A model generated the notes under the pieces. It was not told the DNA's origin. It saw only the letters and a program-made list of their open reading frames with translations, and made no database searches. A stretch of DNA of 64,000 nt from contig NZ_BMOD01000005.1 of NCBI RefSeq assembly GCF_014646895.1, positions 209,452 through 273,451 on the forward strand, written 5' to 3'. The number at the start of each line of letters is the position of its first letter. The first letter of the stretch is position 1. Shown here in pieces: positions 1 through 10,306 of the stretch. This DNA comes from Deinococcus roseus (GTDB lineage: Bacteria; Deinococcota; Deinococci; Deinococcales; Deinococcaceae). The translations under genes were made by a program, and so were the position numbers.

Positions 1-3000
1 CAGCAACCCCAGCGTGTTGTATTTCCAGTAGGTGCCGTAACGCGTTTCTGGTTTTCCGCTCGCATCCAGCAACTGGGTGCCATCGTCTTTGGTCTGCTGG
101 GCGTAAATCTGTGGGTTCCCACGGAAGTAACGGTAGACCCGCGCATTCAGGCTGTTGTAGACAAATTGTGCAAAGTACTCTTCTGCAAAGTACAGGTTGA
201 TGGGATCTGCAGCCCCGTTGGGATCATAGCCCACACCTTTGCTGATTTCTTTGCTGACCCGGCCCAATCCATCGAGCTCCCAGATTTTCAGGTTGCCTGC
301 AGTGGGAGAACCCGCATTCACCGTCAGCTTCTGCACAGGTGTAAGGGTCAAGAAGCTGGGATTGGAATCGGTGTACGCATAACTGGTTTCCATCACCTTG
401 TTCCCGTCCAGACGGTACAGGTGTTTCTTCCAGGGCACCCCGGTCGCAGAAAACACCGCAGGACGGGATTCCGCTGTCATTTTCCCCAGGCTGTTGTACT
501 CGTAGTACGTGTACAGGTTCCGCTCACTCTTGCGGGTCAGGTTCCCATACCAGTCGTATTTGTAGGTGTAAGTGAAGCCACCAGACAATCCTGCTGCACT
601 GTCCACACTGTTGGTCGTGGTGGTCCCGCTGGTGGTGGTGGTGCGGGCGAGTTCTTTCCTCTCCAGCACCTGACCGAAGGGATTGTACTTGAAGGTGGTC
701 TTGAACCCCTCAGCGTTCACCTGTTCGGTGGTGTTGCCATCCTCGTCGTAAGCCTGCGTCAGCACCCCACCCGTCGGTAAGGTCGTCTTTACAGGTTTCC
801 CCTGATGGTTGTACTCAAAACTGGTCCACACCCAGGTGGGGGTTCCAGACACCAGATTTGCACTGGGTTTCCCGGACTTGCTGGGCAGAGGCAGACTGTA
901 ATTGAACTGGAAGGACTCCACCTGATCAAAGTACATGCCAATGCTGCTGGTCCAGGAAGCCGTCCCTGTGGTGGCAGGCGTTCCCGTCACTTTCGGCAGG
1001 TAAGTGCCCACCACCATCCCATCGGCAGTGATGGAGGAGAACTTGCTGATCACCCCACCAGCAGCAGAGGCAGGATCATACCATTCGCTCTCGGCATACA
1101 CCTGGTTCAGCGGATTGTAGTACAGCTTCCTGACTTTCCCATCGTTGTTCATCTGTCCAACAACATTCTTCGCAGCATCAAACGCAGACCACACCACAGC
1201 ATCCGTCTGGGTTTTGTCCAGGGTGATGCTTCTGGAGGACAGCGGATCTGAAGTGGATGTGGGTTCTTTGGCATTCCACAGGGACTTCTTGACCCGGTAA
1301 GCGTTGTTCAGAAGGTCGTAATCGGTGGTGGTGACGTACCCTTCGGCATCCGTGACCTTCACGGCCTGACCAAGGTCGTTGTACTCGGTGGTGGTGGTCG
1401 CCACATCCCCCACCAGGCTGCCATCGCTGACTCTCACCAGAGGATCTGCCCAGTTCACCGTGGTGTCGCTCTCCAGCAGCACCCGTTGTTTGATCACCTG
1501 CCCCAGGTTGTCGTACGTGCTCGACACCACACTGCGGCGGTTGTCTGTCACGCTGTTGCTCGACACGTTCCGCATCACCGGGCTTACCGTGTACAGCAGG
1601 TTCCCTTCCACGTCGTACCGCTTCACCATCCGACGGCTGTCATTGTCCGACACGATGCTCGCGTCATACGACAGCGTCACAATCTCCAGACCCAGCTGGT
1701 CATACACATGATCCGTGTTGAAGGTCCCCGTGTTCACGTTCGTTCCGGCCAGCGTGCTGGTGGCATACGTGGTCTTGGATTCCCGCGTCACCCAGCCCAG
1801 ATGGTTGCGGGCATACGTCTGCAGCAGCTCCACTTCCCCTTTTGGGTCCAGTTTGGTCTGCTTGTCCACCCCACCAAACGCATCGTAGGTTTGCGCCATG
1901 CCGCTGCCATCCGGGTTGCTACCACTCAGTTCCCGTCCCAGGCTGTCATAACTGTGGCTGATCACAAAGTCGTTCTTCAGCGTCCCGCCTTCCAGCACCA
2001 GGCGGTGTTCTTTGCTCACCCGACCAAAGCTGTCCAGTTCATAGGTTTCCAGGCTCCTCAGCGTGCTGATCGGAGACTGCGCGCTCCACGCCGTGTTCGG
2101 ACCCAGCCCTCTGGCCACCCCGGTCAACATTCCGTTGCTGAAGTGGTAATCCGTCAGGTTGCTGACATGCCCACTCCAGTTGCTCAGCAGTTCCCCACTC
2201 GAGGCGTAATTGTTCACCTGTTCGTTCTGGTAGCTGCCCAGCAGTTCGGTGCTCCACACCTTCTGCCCGAACCCGTTGTACACCATCCTCGTCTGGTAAT
2301 TGCTCCTGGTCACACTGCTGGGATCTGCCGTCACACTGCTCGGCAAGTTGCCTGCCACTGCACCCACCAGTTCATCGCGCACCACATTGCCGAACTCGTC
2401 GTAATGCAAGTACTGGTTGCTCAGGGTGTTGCCCGCCAGGTCCCGCGTGATCACCTGAGAGGGTTGATCCTGCGGTTGTTTTACCGTGCGGGTCACCGTG
2501 GGTGCCCCTGCGGTGGTGGTGTTGTTCACATCCCGGTAGTACAGCAGCTGGCCGGTGGTCACGGTGGCATCGCTTGCTGCCCGGTAAGTGTAGGTCGCGG
2601 TGGTCTGGTGCGCCACCCCGTTCTGGTCATTCCACTTCACACCCTGCGTGGCCAGCAGTCCTCTGCGGCCACTCTGGTCGTAGGTCAGCACCGTCCGGCG
2701 CAATTCCGTTCCACCCACACTGGCAATGCTGGCAGGAATGACTTTGGCATCAAAAGACGCCCCTTTGAGGATGGCAGCGTCCACCTGGGCCACCACGTTG
2801 AAACTCTGGTTGTTCACCAGCACTGCGGTGCCCAGGCTGTACTGGTTCACTGTGCCCAGTGCAGGGTAACTGGGGGTGTAAGGGGAGGTGGTGTTGCCGT
2901 AAAGGTAACTGCTGGTGATCGCGGGACGCTGGCTTTGCACCAGCTGGTTGTCGTTGTTGTAAACGAAGTTCTCTTGGCTGGTCCAGCCTTTGCGTTCCGC

Positions 3001-6000
3001 CGGGTTGAATTCCCCGAGCACTTCAGCGCTGACCCCTTCAGGCAAAATGATCTGCTGGTCTTCAGCACTCTGCGTGGCCGTTAGGGCCATGGGGGCGAAC
3101 TTCAGGTTGGCAATGCCGTTGCGAACACTCAAAATCTGATTGGCGACATTCAGGATTCCCGGATCGCTGCTGCTCTGGGTGCCCATCGCAGCCTGCACCA
3201 CTGCCTGCCAGTCTTTGGTGCCCTGCAAGGCTTCATCGGTGGGAATCAACCCTCCGTTGACCTTGAACACGCCATTGTTCTTGGGAATGCCTGAATCGTT
3301 GAAAGTGCATGCCAATTCCTGACCGCCAATCTTCATGGTCAGGGGCCGTTCAATTTTGATGTCCCGGTTGTTGTTCAAACCCACTGCAATAGAAGATTCG
3401 ATGGAACTCTGTGCACCAATTGGACGCATGTCAAAGTAACGCACAGCCATGCAACCATCAATGTCAATTTTGCTTTCAGCAGTGGTCTGACTGAGACCAA
3501 ACCAGGTGTATTGGGTGGAACCAGAATCCTTCCAACCCAAGCCCATGATGGGATACCAGAACTTGCCATCGGCACTGGTGGGCAAGTTCTTCATTTCGAT
3601 TTTGAACTGGAAGTTGCGCTTCTTGTTGGGATCATTGGGTGTACCACAATCCCATGGATAGCAGAGGTAAATGGTGCTGGGATAGATGCCCGAGTTGGGG
3701 AAGTCGTAAAAGTCGAAGCCGAAGTAACGCACTTCTACGGGGATCACGTCGTAGACACTGGGGTTCTCTTCAGAAACCGCCACCAGCGTGTACTGCTGCG
3801 TTGACCCTGACAGATCCTTGCTCCAAGCTGGAGGCGTAAAGGTGATGGTCTCGTCGTTGTCTGACGTTTTCGCAATGCTGCCACCGTTGGTGTACCAGCG
3901 GATCTTCTTGCTGAACACATCACTGGAAGTCGCAGCACTGTCCAGGTTCAAATGTGCCTTCACCTGATAACCCTTGTTGTAAGGGTTGTTCGCAGAAGCA
4001 GGCAGCGGAATCTGGTAACGCACACTGGTGGGTTTGGTCCCGGTGGTCACTGCAGAGAGCGGCAAGTCCCCCTCGGGGGCAGGGGCAGCCACGCTCTTGA
4101 TGTACGAGTACACCGGCAAACTCACTTCGTTCACCACATCCGGGTAGCTGTCGCTTTTGGCTTTCACCGTCAACTGAAAGGAAGGCACACCCCTCGGGAT
4201 CTGCACCAGCTTGCCATCCAGGTAGTTCAGTTTCAGGTTCCGCACGTACCACCCAGGGTTGTTGGTGGTTTTCTCCAGCAAAGTGAAACGGTCGGTGTCA
4301 TTGCTGACCACCAGGGTGGTGCTCACCGTCTGCCAGCTGCTGGTCAGGCTGCTTTTCTGCAGTGCCGCATCGCTCATGCCACTGTAAATGTCCAGCGCCG
4401 AGTCTGCTTTCGCGTCAAAAGACACCTGATAGCGACCCACAGGCAGTTTCTGCTTGAGGGTCAGACCGCCCGTCACATTGTCAGTGCTGCTGTCCGATTT
4501 GAACACTGTGTAACCATTGCTGGTGGGATCTTGCACCATCACGGCAGGCTTCAAGAAGTACCCGCCCCACAGCCCACTGTCCGGTCCGGTCAAATCTGAA
4601 TCCACAATGCCACTCACAGGGTTGTTGTTGCCATCCACCTGATTGACCATGACCCCGGCAATTTGCCATGCAGGATTGCCGCTTGTCTGCTCAAAAATCT
4701 GGAATTGCCGCGAGAAATTGTTGTCCCAGTAGTTCATGGATCCCACATTGAAAGTGGTGTCGAAGTACTTCCAGCTGGTGGTCAGGGTGCCACTGGTGCT
4801 GGCATAGTCATTGATCCCGTAGTTGATCGGCAGGGTGCCACTGACTGTGCGGGCCCAGAAGCGCACCCGGCAGGCTCCCAAGCACCCCTGGCTGAAAAAG
4901 TAGCTGTGAGAGATCAGTCCACTGTATCCATTGGCGTTGTCTGTACTGGGCACATTGAACACCCGATGCGCTGGATATTCTGCAGCGTTGCGCGACGTCC
5001 AGGCACTGCTGTCTGTTAACGACTTGGCAGGATCGTAATTCTGGCTGGAGGCCTGCAAGACCGCAGGAGCCACACTCAGGGCATCAAACTCGAAGTCTCC
5101 CGTCCCAGTGGCAATCAAACCCAGGTCTCCACTGGTGGTTTCGTTGACTGTGAAAGGAATGTTCAGGGTTTTCCAGCTGGATTCCAGGGTGAAAATCTGA
5201 TCGGTCTGGCCCGGAATCCTCACCAGCACACTTCCCGTGCGGGAGTCGTTCTTCTTCACCTTCACCGTCAGGGTGTAACTCCCCGGAGACAGCAAGGTTC
5301 TGCGCAACACTTCCGGCATCAGGGGATCACTCTGCCAGCGCACCGAAAGGCCCTGCACCCGCACCGCAGAAGCCGTGCTGCCCGCAAACACATTGGCCCT
5401 GACCATCGGGGTGGTGGATGCTCCGGTCACCAGATCCCTGGTGTAAAGTGCACTCCAGTTGCTGGCTTCCGTAAAGTTGTCTACCCCGGGCATGGTGACA
5501 GCCACCAGACTGGGGGCATCAATGGTCCAGGTCAAGCTGGATTTGGTGGGATCTGCTCCCTCCAGCACGCCGCTGAACACCGCCAGGTCCCCAGGACGGT
5601 AGTACCCTTTGTCTGCCGTCAGGTTCAGTCGCAACGGAATCTTGTCGTCAATGAAGAACTGTTTGCTGGCAAAGGTGTCCTTGCGGACCACATTCCCCCG
5701 ACCATCGTAAGCATAGTGGATGGTTTTCCCCAGCGCTTCACCCGTGGCGTCCGGGTTGACTTCCAGGGCGAGGTTGCCGTTCAGGTAGTAATCGTAAGAC
5801 CACTTCAGGTACCGGTTCACGGCAGTCAGTCTGGCGTTGCTCGCCGCCTGCACGTCCTTCACCCAGCGTTCCCGCAGTCGGGAGCCCTTGTCGTAGTAAT
5901 ACTGGGTTTCCTGGTCCCCCTGCGATACCACCACTTTCAGGCCCTTGTACAGCGGATCTGCATCGGTGTAACCGTAAGTGGTTTTGGGTTGCACGTCCGT

Positions 6001-7338
6001 CCCACCCGTCACCGCGGCTGTGGTCGCGTCAATGCTGGCATCCACCAGATCTCTGGATTCCGTCAGGGCGTAACTGGCCTTGCCGTTCAAATTCACCGCA
6101 CCATAGGTGTAACTGGTGGTCAGCAATTTGCTGCCGTTCACCCAGCTGCTGGGGGTGTTTTTGTCCCCAGTGGTGTTCACCACTTCCCGGGTGATGGCCT
6201 TGAGAAGCACCGGTTTTTCACTCCCGAAGCTCTGGGCGTTGCTGTAATGCAAAGTAAAATTGCGGGTGGAGTTGAGGCTGAAGGCGGTGCCTTTGCCGTC
6301 CCAGGTTTTGAAACCCACCCCTTTGAGCAGGTACAACCCCGCCTGCGCACCATAACTGAAGGTGGTTTGCTTGTTGATCAGTGTCCCATCATTCTTGTAA
6401 TCGATCTGGCCCAGCACCCACCCGTTGACACCAGCATCCACCCACCAGTAACTGGTGATGCGGCCAAACTCATCTTTGATTTCACTGATGCGGCCTGCCG
6501 TTTTGTCCTGGTAGTTGATTTCGGTTTTCAGTCCGCCGCTCAGGCCCTCACTGACATCGGTCCCGGTGAGTTTGGCAGTGCGGTACTGCTGGCTCGGGTT
6601 CTGCACATAATCCGGGAAGGCCCCATCGTTGTGAAACGTGGTGCGGTTCCCGTTGTGGTCGTAGTGGTGCCCATAAAGTCCATCCAGACCCTTGACAAAA
6701 ACAATCCACTCTTCGCTGTGCCGCGTCCCCACCATGGGTCTCACCCGGTAAAACGCCACCGTCTGGATGCCGCTGCTTTGCTGGGCACTGATCACTGCAG
6801 CATAACGCGCTTTGATCCAGCTGGGCGCATCAACTGGCAGGCTGCTGTCCTGCACCTGGCTGAAACGCTGGGTGCTGCCGTCACCCTGCTCCAGGATCAC
6901 TTCGCCGCTGAGGGACCCCAGAGTCCAGCTGGGTTTGAAGTCACCGAGGGCACTGTCGAGCAGACGGGTGCGGTTTTTGAGGTTCCAGTTGGCGTTGAGG
7001 ACGGTATTCTTGTTGTCCTGGGGGGTGTCTACTTTGGTGTTGCGGCTGAGTTCTCCGACATCGAGGTAGACGTTGCCGTTGGCGAGGTTGATGGCATCGC
7101 TGATGTCCCCGAAGCCGGGGGCGTTGAAGGCCATGACTTCGAGGGGGATGCGGCTGACCCCGGCTCCGGGTCGGCTGATCTCACTGGGGGACGCAAAAGC
7201 CACCCCAAAGGGCAGGAACTGTCCCAGCAGGATCAGGGATGTGAGGCCCAGACCCATCGACAATTGGTGTCGATGCTGGGGAGAGGAGGCAGGTTGTGCA
7301 TTTCCATTGCCGAGCTCACGATACGGGTGAATTTTCAT
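1..7338 (-). CDS. Giant secreted RHS/YD-repeat protein (3' end outside window)
   Basis: The reading frame is open from an ATG at 7338 to the left edge (2446 codons), so the C-terminus is missing. A GAGG ribosome-binding site lies about 10 nt upstream of the ATG. Residues 1-50 form a long signal sequence: a polar stretch, then a hydrophobic core LTSLILLGQFLPFGVAFA. The N-terminal third is beta-rich with several jelly-roll or carbohydrate-binding-like stretches. The C-terminal part seen here is dense in YD/RHS motifs such as YDSLGRELSG, YNDLGQAVKVTDAEG, YDVEGNLLYT and LDGLGRVSKE. RHS proteins form large beta shells, and many carry a variable toxin or adhesin domain at the extreme C-terminus. 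That part is not visible, so toxin, adhesin and wall protein all remain possible. No immunity gene can be assigned. Long open frames on the opposite strand here are shadows. Confidence 0.88.
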   Translation of the reverse strand, partial: MKIHPYRELGNGNAQPASSPQHRHQLSMGLGLTSLILLGQFLPFGVAFASPSEISRPGAGVSRIPLEVMAFNAPGFGDISDAINLANGNVYLDVGELSRNTKVDTPQDNKNTVLNANWNLKNRTRLLDSALGDFKPSWTLGSLSGEVILEQGDGSTQRFSQVQDSSLPVDAPSWIKARYAAVISAQQSSGIQTVAFYRVRPMVGTRHSEEWIVFVKGLDGLYGHHYDHNGNRTTFHNDGAFPDYVQNPSQQYRTAKLTGTDVSEGLSGGLKTEINYQDKTAGRISEIKDEFGRITSYWWVDAGVNGWVLGQIDYKNDGTLINKQTTFSYGAQAGLYLLKGVGFKTWDGKGTAFSLNSTRNFTLHYSNAQSFGSEKPVLLKAITREVVNTTGDKNTPSSWVNGSKLLTTSYTYGAVNLNGKASYALTESRDLVDASIDATTAAVTGGTDVQPKTTYGYTDADPLYKGLKVVVSQGDQETQYYYDKGSRLRERWVKDVQAASNARLTAVNRYLKWSYDYYLNGNLALEVNPDATGEALGKTIHYAYDGRGNVVRKDTFASKQFFIDDKIPLRLNLTADKGYYRPGDLAVFSGVLEGADPTKSSLTWTIDAPSLVAVTMPGVDNFTEASNWSALYTRDLVTGASTTPMVRANVFAGSTASAVRVQGLSVRWQSDPLMPEVLRRTLLSPGSYTLTVKVKKNDSRTGSVLVRIPGQTDQIFTLESSWKTLNIPFTVNETTSGDLGLIATGTGDFEFDALSVAPAVLQASSQNYDPAKSLTDSSAWTSRNAAEYPAHRVFNVPSTDNANGYSGLISHSYFFSQGCLGACRVRFWARTVSGTLPINYGINDYASTSGTLTTSWKYFDTTFNVGSMNYWDNNFSRQFQIFEQTSGNPAWQIAGVMVNQVDGNNNPVSGIVDSDLTGPDSGLWGGYFLKPAVMVQDPTSNGYTVFKSDSSTDNVTGGLTLKQKLPVGRYQVSFDAKADSALDIYSGMSDAALQKSSLTSSWQTVSTTLVVSNDTDRFTLLEKTTNNPGWYVRNLKLNYLDGKLVQIPRGVPSFQLTVKAKSDSYPDVVNEVSLPVYSYIKSVAAPAPEGDLPLSAVTTGTKPTSVRYQIPLPASANNPYNKGYQVKAHLNLDSAATSSDVFSKKIRWYTNGGSIAKTSDNDETITFTPPAWSKDLSGSTQQYTLVAVSEENPSVYDVIPVEVRYFGFDFYDFPNSGIYPSTIYLCYPWDCGTPNDPNKKRNFQFKIEMKNLPTSADGKFWYPIMGLGWKDSGSTQYTWFGLSQTTAESKIDIDGCMAVRYFDMRPIGAQSSIESSIAVGLNNNRDIKIERPLTMKIGGQELACTFNDSGIPKNNGVFKVNGGLIPTDEALQGTKDWQAVVQAAMGTQSSSDPGILNVANQILSVRNGIANLKFAPMALTATQSAEDQQIILPEGVSAEVLGEFNPAERKGWTSQENFVYNNDNQLVQSQRPAITSSYLYGNTTSPYTPSYPALGTVNQYSLGTAVLVNNQSFNVVAQVDAAILKGASFDAKVIPASIASVGGTELRRTVLTYDQSGRRGLLATQGVKWNDQNGVAHQTTATYTYRAASDATVTTGQLLYYRDVNNTTTAGAPTVTRTVKQPQDQPSQVITRDLAGNTLSNQYLHYDEFGNVVRDELVGAVAGNLPSSVTADPSSVTRSNYQTRMVYNGFGQKVWSTELLGSYQNEQVNNYASSGELLSNWSGHVSNLTDYHFSNGMLTGVARGLGPNTAWSAQSPISTLRSLETYELDSFGRVSKEHRLVLEGGTLKNDFVISHSYDSLGRELSGSNPDGSGMAQTYDAFGGVDKQTKLDPKGEVELLQTYARNHLGWVTRESKTTYATSTLAGTNVNTGTFNTDHVYDQLGLEIVTLSYDASIVSDNDSRRMVKRYDVEGNLLYTVSPVMRNVSSNSVTDNRRSVVSSTYDNLGQVIKQRVLLESDTTVNWADPLVRVSDGSLVGDVATTTTEYNDLGQAVKVTDAEGYVTTTDYDLLNNAYRVKKSLWNAKEPTSTSDPLSSRSITLDKTQTDAVVWSAFDAAKNVVGQMNNDGKVRKLYYNPLNQVYAESEWYDPASAAGGVISKFSSITADGMVVGTYLPKVTGTPATTGTASWTSSIGMYFDQVESFQFNYSLPLPSKSGKPSANLVSGTPTWVWTSFEYNHQGKPVKTTLPTGGVLTQAYDEDGNTTEQVNAEGFKTTFKYNPFGQVLERKELARTTTTSGTTTTNSVDSAAGLSGGFTYTYKYDWYGNLTRKSERNLYTYYEYNSLGKMTAESRPAVFSATGVPWKKHLYRLDGNKVMETSYAYTDSNPSFLTLTPVQKLTVNAGSPTAGNLKIWELDGLGRVSKEISKGVGYDPNGAADPINLYFAEEYFAQFVYNSLNARVYRYFRGNPQIYAQQTKDDGTQLLDASGKPETRYGTYWKYNTLGLL

Positions 7339-7389
7339 TTATAAACCCCTCAAGAATTTCTCAATTTACAGTTTTATCACACTTCTCCC

Positions 7390-8735
7390 ATGAAGATGAA
7401 CCACCTGCCCAGACACATCGGGGCAAATCTCGTATTGTGGAAAAAGAAGGCTTTCTACAATGTTTTCATGGGTTCCAACAGCATTTTGCGGCAATTCTGG
7501 ATTCTTCCTGTGGGATGTGTGCTGTTGCTGCTTTTGCTGGTCCATTTCACCCTGTTTCTGGACCACACCCTGAATCTGAAGCACAGCCACTGGTTGTGGC
7601 CCATCCAGAGCCTGAATGGAGCCCACAATCTGGTGTACACCGTGGCTGCCGCCATGTACACCTTTGTGGCCAGCACATTCACCATCAGCATTGCGGCCCT
7701 GTCTTTTGCTTCGCGGGACATGGGACCCAGGCTGCTGGAAAATTTTGTGCAGGATTGGAAAACCCAGCTGACCCTGGGGATTTTGCTGGGCACCTTCAGT
7801 TTCAATTTGTGGACCATCGCTGTGGTGCAAAGCACTCCACAAAGCAATCCTGTGCCCCTCCTGACGGTGAATGTGGCGGTTTTGCTGGCTTATCTGGCCC
7901 TGGGGATGCTGATCATGTTCATTTACCAGATGACCCGGGCCATGAACATCACCTCTCAGGTGAACCATCTGGGGAGGCAATTGCAGCAAACCCTGCTGGA
8001 GGTTTCTTCTGTGCTGCCTGCTTTGCCTCAACCTGAACCTTTGAAAGATGCCATTCTGATCCACAGCACCCATTCCAGCAACCTCTGCCACATCAAATTC
8101 AGGCCCTGGTCCGAAAGGCAGCACAACTGAATGCCGTGGTGCATTTCAAAGTCCGTCCGGGCCAGTATGTTTTTCCAGGCATGGTGATCGCAGAAACGTC
8201 TGTCCCCCTGAACCTCAAATCCTTTCTGGCCTTCAGCGATGACCGCAAAACCGCCCACGATGCTGAATTCGCAGTCAGGCAACTGAACGAGATTGCAGTG
8301 CGCAGCATGGAATCGGGTCTGAAGGACCCCTACACCGTGATCACCTGCATGGACCGCATGGGAGCTGCCCTGTGTCTGCTGAAAAACCGCATTCTGAAGA
8401 GTGGGGTGCATCTGGACAGGCAGGGCAAGGCGCGTGTGTATATACCCACCACCGATTTTGCAGGCCTGACCAACAGCATGTTTCACCAGATCCGGCAATT
8501 TGGCAGCAAGTCCCCTGCAGTGATGATCCGATTGCTGGATGTGCTGGGCACAGTCATGGAAATTCTGCAGGAACCAGAGCATCAGGAACACCTGCTGAGG
8601 CATGCCCGTCTGGTGCGCAAGCAGGGAAAGGAAGCTGCATCAAATCCAGCAGACCAGCAAGACCTCGAAGAACGTTTCCAGAGGGTGCTGGGTCACTGCA
8701 AACAACCTGAAAAACCAGAGCAGCAGAGGCACTGA
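7390..8735 (+). pseudogene. DUF2254 membrane protein gene split by a frameshift
   Basis: Two adjacent plus-strand frames encode the two halves of one DUF2254 family protein. The first (7390-8130) has four hydrophobic segments and the conserved stretch with TFTISIAALSFASRDMGPRL. It ends in an off-family tail. The second (open well before its ATG at 8136, to 8735) continues with VRPGQYVFPG and the family core AEFAVRQLNEIAVRS...LKDPYTVITCMDRMGAAL. Family homology switches frame at about 8081-8093, equivalent to a one-base change in reading phase. Joined, the product is about 448 aa, the usual family length. DUF2254 proteins are predicted inner-membrane proteins of unknown function. Either the gene is genuinely broken or this is a sequencing error. 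No clear ribosome-binding site precedes 7390, and 7468 is an alternative start. Confidence 0.8.
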
Positions 8736-8750
8736 CGCCCCTGCTGCTGG
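8715..8750 (-). terminator. Terminator hairpin after the glycosyltransferase gene
   Basis: CAGCAG-rich arms (about 8719-8729 and 8738-8748) pair around a short loop. Read on the minus strand the hairpin is followed by CTGGTTTTTC, a U-run typical of intrinsic terminators. It overlaps the 3' end of the convergent DUF2254 gene. Confidence 0.5.
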
Positions 8751-8762
8751 CTGAAGGTCTGG

Positions 8763-9506
8763 TTATTTTTTCTCGATGGGTTTGGCGTTCTGCACCCGCA
8801 TGGCAAACTTCATCAGGCGAGGGAACCTGTTCCAGCGTTTGCGGTCTCCCAGGATGCGGTAAGCCCATTCCACTTTCATTTTCTGGGTCCATTCGGGAGC
8901 ACGTTCCACCGTCCCAGAGAACACATCCAGGGTGCCTCCGGCCCCGATCATGATGGGGACTTTCAGGCGGTTGCGGTGGCGGTGGTTGAATTTCTCCTGC
9001 CGCCCGGCCCCCAGCGAAGTGATCAACAGGTGGGGATAGCCCGCCCGGATTTTTTCCACCAGCTTGAGGTCCTCATTGCCATCGTCCTTGAAGTAGCCAT
9101 GTTCAAACCCGGCCACCTGAATGCCGTATTTCTCGGCACAGTTTCTGGCGGCCTGTTCGGCGATTCCGGGTTTGCCGCCCAGAAAGAACACCCTCAGGTT
9201 GGAGCCCTGGCGCTCCATCAACTGGGTGATGATGTCGATGCCCGAGGCCCGACCTGGCAAATCGATGTCCAGCATCTTCTTGACGGCCCACACAATGCCC
9301 ACACCATCTGCAGAAACCAGATCGGCACCACGGATCACCTGGGCCAGTTCAGCGTCTTCTTCTTCGGCCTGAATCACGATTTCGGGGTTGAGGGTGATGA
9401 CGGTGTGGGGATCAAAAGAACCCATCCAGCCTTCCAGTTTCTCCACCACGCCATCCAGATCCAGGGGATCCAACGGAAAATTGAACAGGGACAGCCTCTG
9501 CATCAT
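8763..9506 (-). CDS. WecG/TagA/CpsF family glycosyltransferase
   Basis: This 247-aa protein belongs to glycosyltransferase family GT26, which adds an N-acetylhexosamine (ManNAc or ManNAcA in characterised members) to an undecaprenyl-diphosphate-linked sugar at the cytoplasmic membrane face. Visible hallmarks are TLNPEIVIQAEEE near residues 38-50, SADGVGIVWA around 65-75, FFLGGKPGIAEQAA, SLGAGRQEKF and the C-terminal GAGGTLDVFSGTVERAPEW followed by EWAYRI. Length fits the family. The start ATG overlaps the stop of the upstream ComB-like gene (ATGA, 9503-9506), so the two are co-transcribed. Likely role: one step in a cell-wall or surface polysaccharide. The exact donor and acceptor cannot be read from sequence. 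Confidence 0.9.
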   Translation of the reverse strand: MMQRLSLFNFPLDPLDLDGVVEKLEGWMGSFDPHTVITLNPEIVIQAEEEDAELAQVIRGADLVSADGVGIVWAVKKMLDIDLPGRASGIDIITQLMERQGSNLRVFFLGGKPGIAEQAARNCAEKYGIQVAGFEHGYFKDDGNEDLKLVEKIRAGYPHLLITSLGAGRQEKFNHRHRNRLKVPIMIGAGGTLDVFSGTVERAPEWTQKMKVEWAYRILGDRKRWNRFPRLMKFAMRVQNAKPIEKK

Positions 9507-10213
9507 TTGAACCTGTAAACGGGGGTGTCTTCGGACAGTTTGACATCTAGCAACTTCGGCACCCTATCAGTTTGCGAAATCAGGCTGGAAACTGCAATGT
9601 CTTCGTACAGCCTGAGTTTCTGCAACTGCTGTCCGGTGGAGGATTGCAGCAACGCTTCCTGCACATCCGGAAAAGCCCGAACCAGGGCCATGGCCATGCG
9701 GGCCGCGTCCAGCAGCTGCACTTCTCTCAATTTTTCAATGCGGCGGGCCAGAAAACCTGCGCACACAGTGTCCTCCAGCGTTTCGTTGCCGTCCTGTCCG
9801 GTGCAGACGATAGCGATTTCCTCGGCGGCGAGCTCCACGGCCTTTTTGACCACTGCGCGGGCATTGTAAAAGCTGCCCAGCAGCACATGTTTTGCTTCAC
9901 TGAGGTTGCGCAGGGCCTGGGGGGTGCTCTGGGCCATGTACATCACGTCCCGGTCCAGGGTCCGGTTGCGCAGTTCGGCAGGACTGGCCGGGTAATTGCT
10001 GCCCTCCAGGGGCATACCGTCCCGCTCTCCCACCAGCAGCAGGTTGTGGTCCTGTGCGTACTGGCGGGCGGTTTTCAGGCTGGGTGTCAGGTAAACGTGT
10101 TTTGCTCCTGCTTCCAGCAGAATGGGCGCATTGGTGGTTCCCCTGAGGACATCCACCAGCACCACCACATCCGGGTAGGAGCCTCTGGGCAGCAAATCAA
10201 CTTTCAGGCGCAT
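9503..10213 (-). CDS. comB: 2-phosphosulfolactate phosphatase family protein (ComB-like)
   Basis: The 236-aa product matches the ComB family: DVVVLVDVLRGTTNA near the N-terminus, LLVGERDGMPLEGSNYPASP in the middle, and later GSFYNARAVVKKA and IAIVCTGQDGNETLEDTVCAGFLARR. ComB dephosphorylates 2-phosphosulfolactate in methanogen coenzyme M synthesis. Bacterial members occur widely without that pathway, so the true substrate here is uncertain. The protein is expected to be cytosolic. A GGAGG site lies 6-7 nt before the ATG. It is translationally coupled to the downstream glycosyltransferase by a 4-bp overlap. Confidence 0.85.
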   Translation of the reverse strand: MRLKVDLLPRGSYPDVVVLVDVLRGTTNAPILLEAGAKHVYLTPSLKTARQYAQDHNLLLVGERDGMPLEGSNYPASPAELRNRTLDRDVMYMAQSTPQALRNLSEAKHVLLGSFYNARAVVKKAVELAAEEIAIVCTGQDGNETLEDTVCAGFLARRIEKLREVQLLDAARMAMALVRAFPDVQEALLQSSTGQQLQKLRLYEDIAVSSLISQTDRVPKLLDVKLSEDTPVYRFK

Positions 10214-10306
10214 GAGACCTCCATGACGTGCCCCGGATCTGGCAGGTTGGCAAAGGGCAAGACTTCCGGGTGACGTTCCGGTGTGATTTTAGCACAGGGG
10301 ATGAAA

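Noticed and set aside
5716..7344. 542-aa open frame on the plus strand
   Set aside because: It is antisense to the RHS gene, has low-complexity V/G/Q/H-rich composition and no ribosome-binding site or family match.
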